Positions 1 to 6,910 of a stretch of DNA of 64,000 nt are shown here, one piece after another (positions within the stretch are counted from its first letter, which is position 1; each line of letters opens with the position of its first letter). The notes beneath the pieces were generated by a model. That model did not search any database. It worked only from the letters and a program-made list of their open reading frames with translations, and had not been told where the DNA came from. The stretch is from Oceanimonas sp052119705 (lineage in GTDB: Bacteria > Pseudomonadota > Gammaproteobacteria > Enterobacterales > Aeromonadaceae). The position numbers and the translations under genes are program-made. The stretch covers positions 1 through 64,000 of the forward strand of contig NZ_JBGQOP010000006.1 of the NCBI RefSeq assembly GCF_052119705.1, given 5' to 3'.

Positions 1-91
1 GGATTAACCCCCAACGCATATGCGCAGCAACTTAATGCTGCTTAAACTGGTGTCTACTTTAGTCGGGCCATTCCATTGCTCTTACTCAAAA

Positions 92-112
92 CTCATAACT
101 CATAACTCATAA
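92..112. repeat. 7-bp tandem repeat x3
   Basis: Three perfect copies of CTCATAA run directly into the first attC, so the attC left core TCATAAC is itself triplicated. This could be slippage or repeated cassette events. Confidence 0.7.
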
Positions 113-178
113 CAAGGCCAATCACACACGCCAGCAAGCTGGCTGAACTCGGTACGTTCGCCTGTGTTGGCGTTATGC
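107..178 (+). other. attC recombination site 1
   Basis: Left core TCATAAC (107-113) and right core GTTATGC (172-178) are complementary at six of seven positions. Between them GCCAATCACAC pairs imperfectly with GTGTTGGC, and a central GCCAGCAAGCTGGC palindrome is present. Length 72 bp. It closely resembles the site at 2444-2519. Confidence 0.75.
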
Positions 179-210
179 GAATAATTCCTAACCACAGATA
201 ACGAGTAGAA

Positions 211-942
211 ATGTCTAACTTCAACCTCCCCATCGTAAATGAGTGGTATGACACCAAGTCCTATCCAGACAACGTCACCAGAATTTCTGAAAAATATATC
301 GATCCTTACTGGTCAGGTAATATTTGGGTGATTAAGGGCTCTGAAGCCAGCTTGATTGTCGATACCGGGACTGGGATCGTATCTCCTATTCCAATAATTG
401 AATCGATTACGAATACACCATTAATAGCGGCCGCATCTTGCCATTATTATGATCATGCAGGAGGTCTTCACTATTTCGACCGGCGATGCAGTCACCCTCT
501 TGATGCCGCAGTTATTTCTGATTCCACAAACGACATGGGCGCAGGCAACTTTAATCAATTTGCTGTATTTTCCGGGTTGCCAAACAAAGAGTTCAAATTG
601 GGGGCATATCATCCTATCAGTGCAATACCCACTGACTTACTCAGCGACGGCTTCATCTTCGATTTGGGTAATCGGAGTATCGAAGTTCTCCACATTCCAG
701 GACGCACTCCGGGAAGTCTAGTATTTTGGGAAGAGAAAACTGGCTACTTATTTGGTGGCGAAACTTTGTTTGTCGACCCATATCTAAATGATTTTCCACC
801 TAAAGATGTGCAACTTTACGAAGACGGTTTGAAACGTCTTTGTCAATATCCGGTATCAACTATATTTGGTGGTCACTTTGAACCATTTTCTGGAAAGGAA
901 CTCATTGATTTAGTGGGGAGTGAAGTTGGGCGCTATCACTAA
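211..942 (+). CDS. MBL-fold (metallo-beta-lactamase superfamily) protein, atypical metal site
   Basis: A 243-residue protein with the MBL-fold layout: an N-terminal beta sandwich ending in IVDTG (residues 48-52), a metal-loop equivalent, and C-terminal GGH (220-222). The usual HxHxDH loop reads C77-H-Y-Y-D81-H82, so both histidines of the first metal pair are displaced or lost. The usual GHTPGS ligand is R165 in HIPGRTPGS, and the GDxLF motif reads GGETLF (182-187). D81, H82, H161 and H222 remain. Function could therefore be a single-metal or non-hydrolytic activity; the substrate cannot be told. ATG start, followed directly by an attC, so it is an integron cassette gene in the array's reading direction. 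Confidence 0.75.
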   Translation: MSNFNLPIVNEWYDTKSYPDNVTRISEKYIDPYWSGNIWVIKGSEASLIVDTGTGIVSPIPIIESITNTPLIAAASCHYYDHAGGLHYFDRRCSHPLDAAVISDSTNDMGAGNFNQFAVFSGLPNKEFKLGAYHPISAIPTDLLSDGFIFDLGNRSIEVLHIPGRTPGSLVFWEEKTGYLFGGETLFVDPYLNDFPPKDVQLYEDGLKRLCQYPVSTIFGGHFEPFSGKELIDLVGSEVGRYH

Positions 943-947
943 GTTTC

Positions 948-1043
948 GCATAACAAGACGTTTCAATCTGACTCCGCAAACTGTCACGTTTTTTGTTCCA
1001 AAAAGCCTGCCAGTTCGCTACGAAGTTGCGCTTGGCGTTATAA
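948..1043 (+). other. attC recombination site 2
   Basis: GCATAAC (948-954) and GTTATAA (1037-1043) bound a 96-bp imperfect palindrome between the MBL gene and the CatB-type gene. The left arm continues AAGACG and the right arm ends TTGGC before the core. Confidence 0.65.
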
Positions 1044-1062
1044 GCTTCCAAGAGGAATCAAG

Positions 1063-1707
1063 TTGAACAACTATTTTGAAAGCCCTTTTGTGGGTAAATC
1101 GTTGAAAGAACAAGTCACGAACCCAAATATCATTGTGGGTGAGCACAGTTACTATTCTGGTTATTATCATAATCATAGTTTCGATGATTGTGCTCGTTAC
1201 TTGCTGCCGGATAGAACTGATATTGATAAGTTAATTATTGGAAGTTACTGCTCAATTGGTTCTGGTGCTGTGTTTATGATGGCTGGGAATCAAGGACATC
1301 AAAATAACTGGGTCAGTACATTTCCATTTTTCTATCAAGACAATGAAATTTTTTCGGATGCTAAAAATGGTTTTGAGCGTTCGGGTGACACAGTTATTGG
1401 TAATGATGTATGGATTGGCACTGAAGCCATGATTATGAGTGGTGTATCTGTCGGAGATGGTGCAATTATCGCAAGCCGCGCAGTCGTTACCAAGGATGTA
1501 GCTCCGTATTCAATAGTCGGCTCAAACCCAGCCAAACATATACGTTACAGGTTCACAGAGGCTGAGATATCTCAGTTGTTAGAAATGAAGTGGTGGGAAT
1601 GGAGTGATGAACAAGTTAAGGGAGCTATGAGCTTAATGTGTTCTTCAAATATCGATGGTCTTTATGATTATTGGAAAACGTTAGTAGGCCTCAGTAATAG
1701 CTCATAA
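1063..1707 (+). CDS. catB: CatB-type xenobiotic O-acetyltransferase
   Basis: A 214-residue left-handed beta-helix acetyltransferase of the CatB (type B chloramphenicol/xenobiotic acetyltransferase) family, normal length about 210. Family signatures seen are YYSGYY (30-35), FDDCARYLLPD (40-50), SIGSGA (64-69), GNQGH with the expected catalytic H79, GNDVWIG (113-119) and WWxW near residue 170. Hexapeptide repeats span roughly 58-150. Such enzymes move acetyl from acetyl-CoA to chloramphenicol or streptogramin A, though chromosomal cassette members may have other acceptors. The start is TTG, preceded by GAGGA 8 bases upstream. No promoter is obvious between the attC and the gene, so it may depend on array read-through. 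Confidence 0.85.
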   Translation: MNNYFESPFVGKSLKEQVTNPNIIVGEHSYYSGYYHNHSFDDCARYLLPDRTDIDKLIIGSYCSIGSGAVFMMAGNQGHQNNWVSTFPFFYQDNEIFSDAKNGFERSGDTVIGNDVWIGTEAMIMSGVSVGDGAIIASRAVVTKDVAPYSIVGSNPAKHIRYRFTEAEISQLLEMKWWEWSDEQVKGAMSLMCSSNIDGLYDYWKTLVGLSNSS

Positions 1708-1827
1708 CTTCTGTGGAATTTTCAGTCAATTTGCCTTTAAAAACTAGAACCTTATCTGCCGTGACTCTGGTAAACAAAGAGTGCTCTTTTTCGTTGCAAA
1801 AAAAGTTCTGTTCCACATCAGTTATAC
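1702..1827 (+). other. attC-like site 3 (degenerate)
   Basis: TCATAAC (1702-1708) and GTTATAC (1821-1827) bound a 126-bp stretch in which TGTGGAA near the left end pairs with TTCCACA at exactly the mirrored offset from the right end. This is attC architecture with a core unlike sites 1 and 4. The left core overlaps the catB stop codon. Confidence 0.55.
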
Positions 1828-1838
1828 CGTTCTATTTA

Positions 1839-2114
1839 CTACGTCGGAAATTTTTGTTTCTGATGTAATACTCTCATGATACGAATGACAGAGCCATCAA
1901 CTGAATAGGAAACGATCATTGATATCTCAGGGATTATGAGTAATCGACCTTTTATATGATCTCGTTGCACGCCCATTAATGGGTGCCGAAGTAGGTTTTC
2001 TACTTTATCTTCAATGACCTTATCTGCTTTATCTGCAGCCGCAGGATTAAAGTCATAAAGAAATTCAAAAATTTTTTCTCGGTCGTTCAGAGATCCTTCT
2101 TCCCATAAGATCAC
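1839..2114 (-). CDS. Type II toxin, RelE/ParE family
   Basis: A 91-residue protein with the compact RelE/ParE fold pattern: helix-rich N-terminal half (DREKIFEFLYDFNPAAADK), then PLMGVQRD, GRLLIIPE, MIVSYSVDG and a final IRIMRVLHQKQKFP strand typical of ParE/RelE toxins. Family members cut mRNA on the ribosome or poison gyrase; which of the two applies cannot be seen. Its start overlaps the antitoxin stop by ATGA (2111-2114), so the pair is translationally coupled. The cassette is inverted relative to the other cassettes, usual for toxin-antitoxin cassettes that carry their own promoter and stabilise arrays. Confidence 0.88.
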   Translation of the reverse strand: MILWEEGSLNDREKIFEFLYDFNPAAADKADKVIEDKVENLLRHPLMGVQRDHIKGRLLIIPEISMIVSYSVDGSVIRIMRVLHQKQKFPT

Positions 2115-2398
2115 TGATTAACACTCCGGCTGCGGATCTTAGCTTTGCGCTCTGCCATTATGGATTTAGCTTGGTCATGCTCAATAAAAGTAGACCTGCC
2201 GGCATCTAATTTGTCAAAAGCGAAGTTTACCTGCTCACTTAGCCAAGCATCATGAGATAAGACTTTACGTTGTTGATCTGCCAATTGTTCTGTCAGGTCC
2301 CTGCAAGCCTCACTGAGGGTACGGCCTTGGCTTTCAGCCATTTGTTGGGCTAGGCGCTTGGTTTCTTCATCGACTCGAAACTGAATTCTAGTATCCAT
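2111..2398 (-). CDS. Type II antitoxin, RelB/DinJ-like
   Basis: A 95-residue protein counted from the ATG at 2398; an upstream in-frame start would add ten residues with no better ribosome site, and GGATG lies just ahead of 2398. The N-terminus MDTRIQFRVDEETKRLAQ is a ribbon-helix-helix DNA-binding segment of the RelB/DinJ kind. The rest is helical and charged (EQLADQQRKVLSHDAWLSEQ), fit for toxin wrapping. It probably binds its own promoter with the toxin; that operator would lie in 2399-2440. Confidence 0.85.
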   Translation of the reverse strand: MDTRIQFRVDEETKRLAQQMAESQGRTLSEACRDLTEQLADQQRKVLSHDAWLSEQVNFAFDKLDAGRSTFIEHDQAKSIMAERKAKIRSRSVNQ

Positions 2399-2443
2399 AA
2401 GAGCATCCAACTTGTTGCGTGTGCACAAATGTTAGCACCAGGC

Positions 2444-2519
2444 AACTAACAAGGCCAATCACAATCGCCAGCAAGCTGGCTGGACTCGCTAACGCTCCCT
2501 TTTGTTGGCGGCGTTAAGT
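2444..2519 (+). other. attC recombination site 4
   Basis: AACTAAC (2444-2450) and GTTAAGT (2513-2519) bound a 76-bp palindrome with AAGGCCAATCACA and the GCCAGCAAGCTGGCTG core, nearly the same as site 1. It lies just upstream of the antitoxin on the opposite strand. Confidence 0.75.
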
Positions 2520-2525
2520 AATGGC

Positions 2526-2665
2526 GCATAACTTTCATGCCAATGGCTTCTATAGAAGCTTTCTTAACATGGGTGGTTTATCGTGTGCTATTGAAGCTCT
2601 GTTAATTTGGCTTGTTAATTTGCAACGTCGCCAATATTACTTCTCCGGTGAGCGGGGCGTTAGGC
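2526..2665 (+). other. Possible attC remnant or gene-less cassette
   Basis: GCATAAC at 2526-2532 and GTTAGGC at 2659-2665 are acceptable outer attC cores, but the sequence between them does not fold into clear matching arms. It sits directly between attC 4 and the SOUL gene. It may be a decayed cassette. Confidence 0.35.
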
Positions 2666-2758
2666 ATCAAGACCAATGCGATGTGCCAGACCTTCAGGCA
2701 AGGGCTATCCTTTTAGAGCCATTGTCGGTGGGACGAACCAGAACAGGAAATTACGAGC

Positions 2759-3393
2759 ATGTTGAAATTAGCGCGGGCTTTTTGGGGCACACTTATCACA
2801 TTGGTGTTCATGGGAAATGCTATGGCGGTGGAGGAAGCGAAATACACCGTAGTGTTGAAGCCGACCAATTCGAGCTTCGAAAATACGAATCACACCTCCT
2901 CGCAGAGACTACAGTAGATGGCGATTTTGAAGATGCGGGAAATGAGGCGTTTGGTCGCTTGTTCAAGTACATCTCAGGAGACAACCAGCAGCAACAGAAG
3001 GTGGCCATGACTTCGCCAGTTGGGCAGGTTCCTTTGAGCCAGAAGATTGAGATGACATCACCTGTGGGTCAACAAAAACAAGAGGGTAAATGGATTGTTA
3101 GCTTTATGATGCCAGCCTCCTTCACGCTGGAGACAATTCCAGAGCCCAAAGACTCGGCGGTATCTATACGGCAGGTTCCAGCACGCTACATTGCCGCTGT
3201 ACGTTACTCGGGGTTCTGGAATGAAAAGGCCTACCGCCGCAACTTGGCTAAGTTGAATGAATGGATTAAAAAAAATGCCCTAGCACCGAACGGACAGCCA
3301 ATCTGGGCAAGATACAACCCTCCATTCATGCCTTGGTTTCTTCGGCGTAACGAAATTTTGGTGCCGGTTGCGACCCCTAACATGAGCAATTAA
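2759..3393 (+). pseudogene. SOUL family haem-binding protein with single-base frameshift
   Basis: The natural start is the ATG at 2759, behind AGGAAATTACGAGC. It opens a signal peptide (hydrophobic FWGTLITLVF, then GNAMA cleavage region) leading into VEEAKYTVVLK, the usual start of a secreted SOUL domain. After the AAG codon at 2858-2860 the family sequence continues one frame away as ADQFELRKYESHLLAETT, so one base is missing near 2858-2862. The remaining SOUL domain is intact: GDFEDAGNEAFGRLFKYI, two MTSPVGQ segments, FMMPASFTLETIPEP and a C-terminal RNEILVP. An open frame running from 2521 is only accidental upstream of the shift. Whether this is a real mutation or a sequencing error cannot be decided here. 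Confidence 0.8.
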
Positions 3394-3480
3394 GCGCCGA
3401 TTCTAATGAGCCAATGGGTTGTGGCCGCGGGCTCTCTCTGAGCTGCACTCCGGTAGAGCGGTTTAATTTAAGCGTTAGGT
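3375..3480 (+). other. attC recombination site 5
   Basis: CCCTAAC (3375-3381) and GTTAGGT (3474-3480) are complementary at six of seven positions. Next to them AATTAAGC on the left pairs with GCGGTTTAATT on the right. The left core overlaps the last codons of the SOUL gene. Its core differs from sites 1 and 4. Confidence 0.6.
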
Positions 3481-3498
3481 GCCTAATAGGGATCTCGA

Positions 3499-3714
3499 AT
3501 GAATAAAATTAATCCAAAGAAATTACTCAATAGTAAATGGACAGCAGTGAGCCCAGCGAAAAAGGAAAAACACTTTTTAGTCTCTGAAGTTGAATTTGAT
3601 GAAGAGGGTGTTGTTGTTTCATGTTGCATCGAGGCTGTCATGTCAAAACGCTCAATTTCGATAGATTGGCGTGATCTGAAAGATGAAAATAACTGGACTC
3701 ATGGCTGGAAATAA
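3499..3714 (+). CDS. TIGR02450 family Trp-rich small protein
   Basis: A 71-residue protein with the TIGR02450 pattern: NPKKLLNSKWTAVSP near the start, KEKHFLV, EVEFDEEGVVVSC, IEAVMSKR and an end of IDWRDLKDENNWTHGWK with three tryptophans. The family is found in marine gammaproteobacteria and often next to photolyase or cryptochrome genes, but its function is unknown. Here it follows attC site 5 and is a plausible cassette gene. ATG start with GGGATCT upstream, a weak ribosome site. Confidence 0.8.
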   Translation: MNKINPKKLLNSKWTAVSPAKKEKHFLVSEVEFDEEGVVVSCCIEAVMSKRSISIDWRDLKDENNWTHGWK

Positions 3715-3742
3715 ACTGACAGGCGCTAAGAGTTACCTAAAA

Positions 3743-3790
3743 ATTCAAGCAAGAAGGACGTGCTTACAGCGCGCCTCTTCTTGAAGCGCC
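3743..3790. repeat. Palindrome, possible decayed attC or terminator
   Basis: TTCAAGCAAGAAG on the left mirrors CTTCTTGAA on the right, enclosing GCGCGCC-rich bases. A wider GGCGCT/AGCGCC pair surrounds it. It sits where the attC of the preceding small gene would be expected but lacks recognisable core triplets. Confidence 0.4.
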
Positions 3791-3815
3791 ATACTAAAAT
3801 AGGAGTTTATTCTCA

Positions 3816-4256
3816 ATGAGTAAAAGCATAGATACAGCCGTTTCTTTTGTTCATAAAGTAAAAAAATGGATGTCGTTTATCGTACTTGTATTGATGACCA
3901 TAATTGTTTCAATTGCGATTGTAGAGCTTGGCATAATTCTTTATTTAGATATATTTGATGCTACTGATGATGTTCTTTTTCTTGAAATAGATGAGTTGTT
4001 TAAAATATTTGGCTTCTTTTTCATTATCCTAATTGGATTTGAGCTTGTAGAGACAGTGGAAATGTATTTTAAAGAAAATGTCATACATGCAGAAGTGGTC
4101 TTATTGGTGGCAGTTATAGCTGTTTCTCGTAAGGTGATTTTACTTGATCTAGAAAAATACGACCCCTTAGCGATAATAGGTTTGGGTGTGATTATTCTCG
4201 CTCTAGGAGGTTGTTATTGGTTTATCAAACAAAGTTATAAAGTAAAAAGCGTATGA
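3816..4256 (+). CDS. psiE: PsiE family membrane protein
   Basis: A 146-residue integral membrane protein of the PsiE (phosphate-starvation-inducible E) family. Four hydrophobic segments are visible, about residues 18-42, 65-85, 93-112 and 120-138. Family-like sequence FELVETVEMYFKENVIHAEVVLLVAVIAVSRKVILLD covers the middle. The biochemical role of PsiE is unknown. No Pho box was recognised upstream. AGGAG lies 8 bases before the ATG. The gene is AT-rich like its neighbours and unlike the DNA right of 5.7 kb, which suggests acquisition. Confidence 0.75.
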   Translation: MSKSIDTAVSFVHKVKKWMSFIVLVLMTIIVSIAIVELGIILYLDIFDATDDVLFLEIDELFKIFGFFFIILIGFELVETVEMYFKENVIHAEVVLLVAVIAVSRKVILLDLEKYDPLAIIGLGVIILALGGCYWFIKQSYKVKSV

Positions 4257-4398
4257 AAATAAACTTAACCGAACTCTGTAATGTTTACCTCTTTTTTTAC
4301 GAAGACACGTACTAATAGCCTGTTGTTTTGATTAAAGCTAAGTAACCGGTCGAATCAGGATGAACTCTTTAAAATTTATCTAACTCTTAGGTCACGCT

Positions 4399-5319
4399 AT
4401 GTATGCAAAGGTAATCTCAATATTGTGTTGTTTTGGGGCGGTAATGGCAGTTACATCGTGCACAAGCTATCAACAAAATGATAGTTATTCGCAAGGTTTC
4501 AGACATGCTTATAACGTTAATAATGGCAATTCGGTAGATTTTACTGTTATCAAAGATATTAATTATTCAATTACTGACTGGCCGCAGTCATTGGCGGCAG
4601 ACTTTTATTTACCTAAAATTTTATCACCAGAAAAAAATAATTGGCCTGTGGTATTGATGGTGCATGGCGGTGGCTGGTCTGGGCGTGATCGCAGCGATAT
4701 GGACTCGACATCAAAAAAGCTAGCGAAGAAAGGCTATGCCGTTTTTAATGTGAGTTATCGATTTACCCCTGAATTTATTTATCCAGCACCCGTTCAGGAT
4801 TTACAACTAGCACTGCTTTGGCTACAAAATAATGCCAAAAAGTATCAGCTTGATTTGGAAAGAGTGAATGCTTGGGGTTATTCATCTGGTTCACATTTAG
4901 TTACCCAATTAGCTAGCGTCAAGCCAGGAGAAGCCCAAACACTTGATTTTTCGCCGCCTCTGCCAAAAATTCGAGCGGTTGTTGCTGGCGGTATTCCTGC
5001 AGACTTGAGTCAATATAGTAATAGTCCTATTGTGGTTCCTTTTTTGGGCGTTAAACGCGATGAAAACCCTCAGCTATATAAAGAAGCGTCACCTATTACT
5101 CATGTTTCATCGGACGATCCTCCGGTATTTTTATATCATGGCAAGCTCGACCAATTAGTCGAAAAAGAACAGTCTATAAATTACTACCACGCTTTGCGTA
5201 AGGCTGGCGTACCCGCTGAGTTATACCTACATCCATTGTGGGGACATTTTGCTATGTTTCTCTTTGGCTGGGATGCCGAACATAAAGCCATCGATTTTCT
5301 TAATCAATATAATTATTGA
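4399..5319 (+). CDS. Alpha/beta-hydrolase lipoprotein (esterase)
   Basis: A 306-residue BD-FAE/hormone-sensitive-lipase-like serine hydrolase. The N-terminus is a lipoprotein signal with VTSC, so C21 should be lipidated. The oxyanion motif HGGGW is at 89-93, the nucleophile elbow GYSSG puts S162 at the active site, D251 (HGKLDQLV) and H283 (LWGHF) complete the triad. It probably cleaves a carboxyl ester in the cell envelope; the substrate is unknown. It stands alone between AT-rich spacers at the right edge of the accessory region. The ribosome site before the ATG is weak. Confidence 0.85.
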   Translation: MYAKVISILCCFGAVMAVTSCTSYQQNDSYSQGFRHAYNVNNGNSVDFTVIKDINYSITDWPQSLAADFYLPKILSPEKNNWPVVLMVHGGGWSGRDRSDMDSTSKKLAKKGYAVFNVSYRFTPEFIYPAPVQDLQLALLWLQNNAKKYQLDLERVNAWGYSSGSHLVTQLASVKPGEAQTLDFSPPLPKIRAVVAGGIPADLSQYSNSPIVVPFLGVKRDENPQLYKEASPITHVSSDDPPVFLYHGKLDQLVEKEQSINYYHALRKAGVPAELYLHPLWGHFAMFLFGWDAEHKAIDFLNQYNY

Positions 5320-5400
5320 TATTTTATTTCACGAAATTCAAACCTTAATTTTAGAGTAAGTAGATCGGTATAACAGATGTGGAAATGAAAAAAATATTTT

Positions 5401-5526
5401 TTTGCCACGGAAGAACACGGAACTCACGGACGCAGTTCACGTGCGACAAGAGCCCAAAAGCCTTTGATGGATAAGAGCTACTTTCAGATCTGATCACTAT
5501 TTTTCAGTGGATTCAGTGGCAAAAAA
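5401..5526. repeat. Dispersed GCCACGGA repeat, copy A
   Basis: Starts TTTGCCACGGAAGAACACGG and ends CAGTGGATTCAGTGGCAAAA, a degenerate inverted version of its own start. The internal block CTTTCAGATCTGATCACTATTTTTC recurs in copy B (46116-46295) with two changes. The remainder of the 5320-5683 spacer shows no gene. Confidence 0.6.
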
Positions 5527-5683
5527 GTCTTTCGTTTTTAAAGAGCAAACTAACCATAAAACTCCAAAGAAGTTATGAGTTATTACTTAAGTCGACAGAT
5601 CTTCTAACAAGGCGCTAAAGCCTCGGGCCCAGTAATATGCGCGACTTGGCTTTAACGCTGGCTATTTCTTTGGATAAAAATAT

Positions 5684-6637
5684 TTAGATAAATGTCCAAG
5701 CCAATATTCTGGTAATTTTATTTCCCTGTTTCATTTCTATTTCTCGTATGTCGACGGCGCCAAGCTTACTAATCAATTTTTTTGCAGGCTTTACATTGTC
5801 AACTTTCGATACCAAGCTGGTAAACCAGCGGCATTGAGTAGCAAATGTTTGGCTTTCTTTGATTAGTTTTTTAAGGAACATGCGTTCGCCACCCTTGCAC
5901 CATAGCTCTGCATCTTGACCACCAAAATTTAGCGTGGGCGCTGTGGATGTTTGCTCACCGCGATGACGCGCAAGGTTGTTGACTTTAAGCTGGCTGCCTT
6001 TGCGTGCTTCATCTTCTGAAGCATGAAAGGGTGGGTTGCATACGCTGATATCAAAGAGTTCGCCCGCTTGAATGATACCGTTAAAAATATGATTTTTATC
6101 GTGCTGGGTGCGCAGTGCGAAGCTGCCTTTTAGCTGGGGGTTGTGAGCGATAATCGAAGCCACGTTCTCAAGCGACTGAGCATTAATATCACTGCCCACA
6201 CAATGCCAACCGTAGAGTTGGCAGGCTAATAGCGGGTATATGCCATTTGCCCCCGTGCCTATATCGAGTAAGGTGATTCTAGGTTGGCTACTCACCAGAT
6301 CTATCGTCGGCTCGCTCACCCCAAGTAACTCTGCTACATAATGGATGTAGTCGGCGCGGCCGGGGATTGGCGGACAAAGCGCACCTGCTGGAATACTCCA
6401 ATCGCTAATGTGGTAGTGGTACTTTAATAGCGCGGCGTTTAAAGCGGTGACTGCCAGTGGGTCGGCAAAGGCGATGGAAAGGTTACCGTAAGCGTTTGCT
6501 TTTACATAAGGGGCCAGTGGCGGGTAACTTTTTTTGAGTGCGGGAAAATCATAGCCTTGCTGGTGTAGATTTCTCGGGTGCAGGCCTTTGCGATCAGGCT
6601 TAGCTGGATAATGTTTACTTGAATAAAGTGTGCTCAC
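5684..6637 (-). CDS. rlmF: 23S rRNA (adenine1618-N6)-methyltransferase
   Basis: A 317-residue RlmF (YbiN) homologue, family length about 310. It methylates N6 of A1618 in 23S rRNA with S-adenosylmethionine. Visible features are the basic N-terminal KxGLHPRNLHQQGYDF block, the SAM site LLDIGTGANGIYPLL, and the catalytic N6-methyltransferase motif NPPFH near residue 200, followed by NFGGQDAELWCKGGE. It is a single gene, read leftwards, with no partner close by. The start at 6637 begins the conserved N-terminal extension. Confidence 0.92.
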   Translation of the reverse strand: MSTLYSSKHYPAKPDRKGLHPRNLHQQGYDFPALKKSYPPLAPYVKANAYGNLSIAFADPLAVTALNAALLKYHYHISDWSIPAGALCPPIPGRADYIHYVAELLGVSEPTIDLVSSQPRITLLDIGTGANGIYPLLACQLYGWHCVGSDINAQSLENVASIIAHNPQLKGSFALRTQHDKNHIFNGIIQAGELFDISVCNPPFHASEDEARKGSQLKVNNLARHRGEQTSTAPTLNFGGQDAELWCKGGERMFLKKLIKESQTFATQCRWFTSLVSKVDNVKPAKKLISKLGAVDIREIEMKQGNKITRILAWTFI

Positions 6638-6910
6638 AGTGATAGGCCCGAGATGTAAAATTCAAAAGTGGGGTCGATATTCGCTAATCGATGATTATAA
6701 CCTTAATGTATGAATGCGGGATACGTAACAACCCATCAGCCATTCTTGCTAGGTGATTGTCTTATCGGCCTTGGCTAGCTTTCTCGGTGTATTGTGTTGT
6801 TACATAGATGAAGAACTGACTGATTAGGGTTAAGTCATGATGTGAGTTTGTACTGTTAATGCTGCAGCAACCTACTCTTTAGATTCCACTAACTTGCGAG
6901 AAGTAAATTC

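Larger units (their letters stand above)
1..3815 (+). mobile_element. Integron cassette array (partial, integrase not in window)
   Basis: Five short genes of unrelated function are separated by imperfect palindromes bounded by TCATAAC/GCATAAC-like left ends and GTTATGC/GTTAAGT/GTTAGGT-like right ends, the signature of attC sites. Two of the sites share nearly the same core although they are over 2 kb apart, as expected for a host-specific sedentary chromosomal integron. Gene content (MBL fold, CatB acetyltransferase, inverted toxin-antitoxin pair, small hypotheticals) is typical of such arrays. The integrase and attI would lie to the left, outside the window. The right boundary is uncertain; the last clear attC ends at 3480 and a degenerate palindrome follows near 3787. 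Confidence 0.75.

Noticed and set aside
2521..2758. In-frame upstream extension of the SOUL gene
   Set aside because: The real start, signal peptide and conserved N-terminus lie in another frame from 2759; residues from 2521 have no SOUL similarity and arise only from the frameshift.
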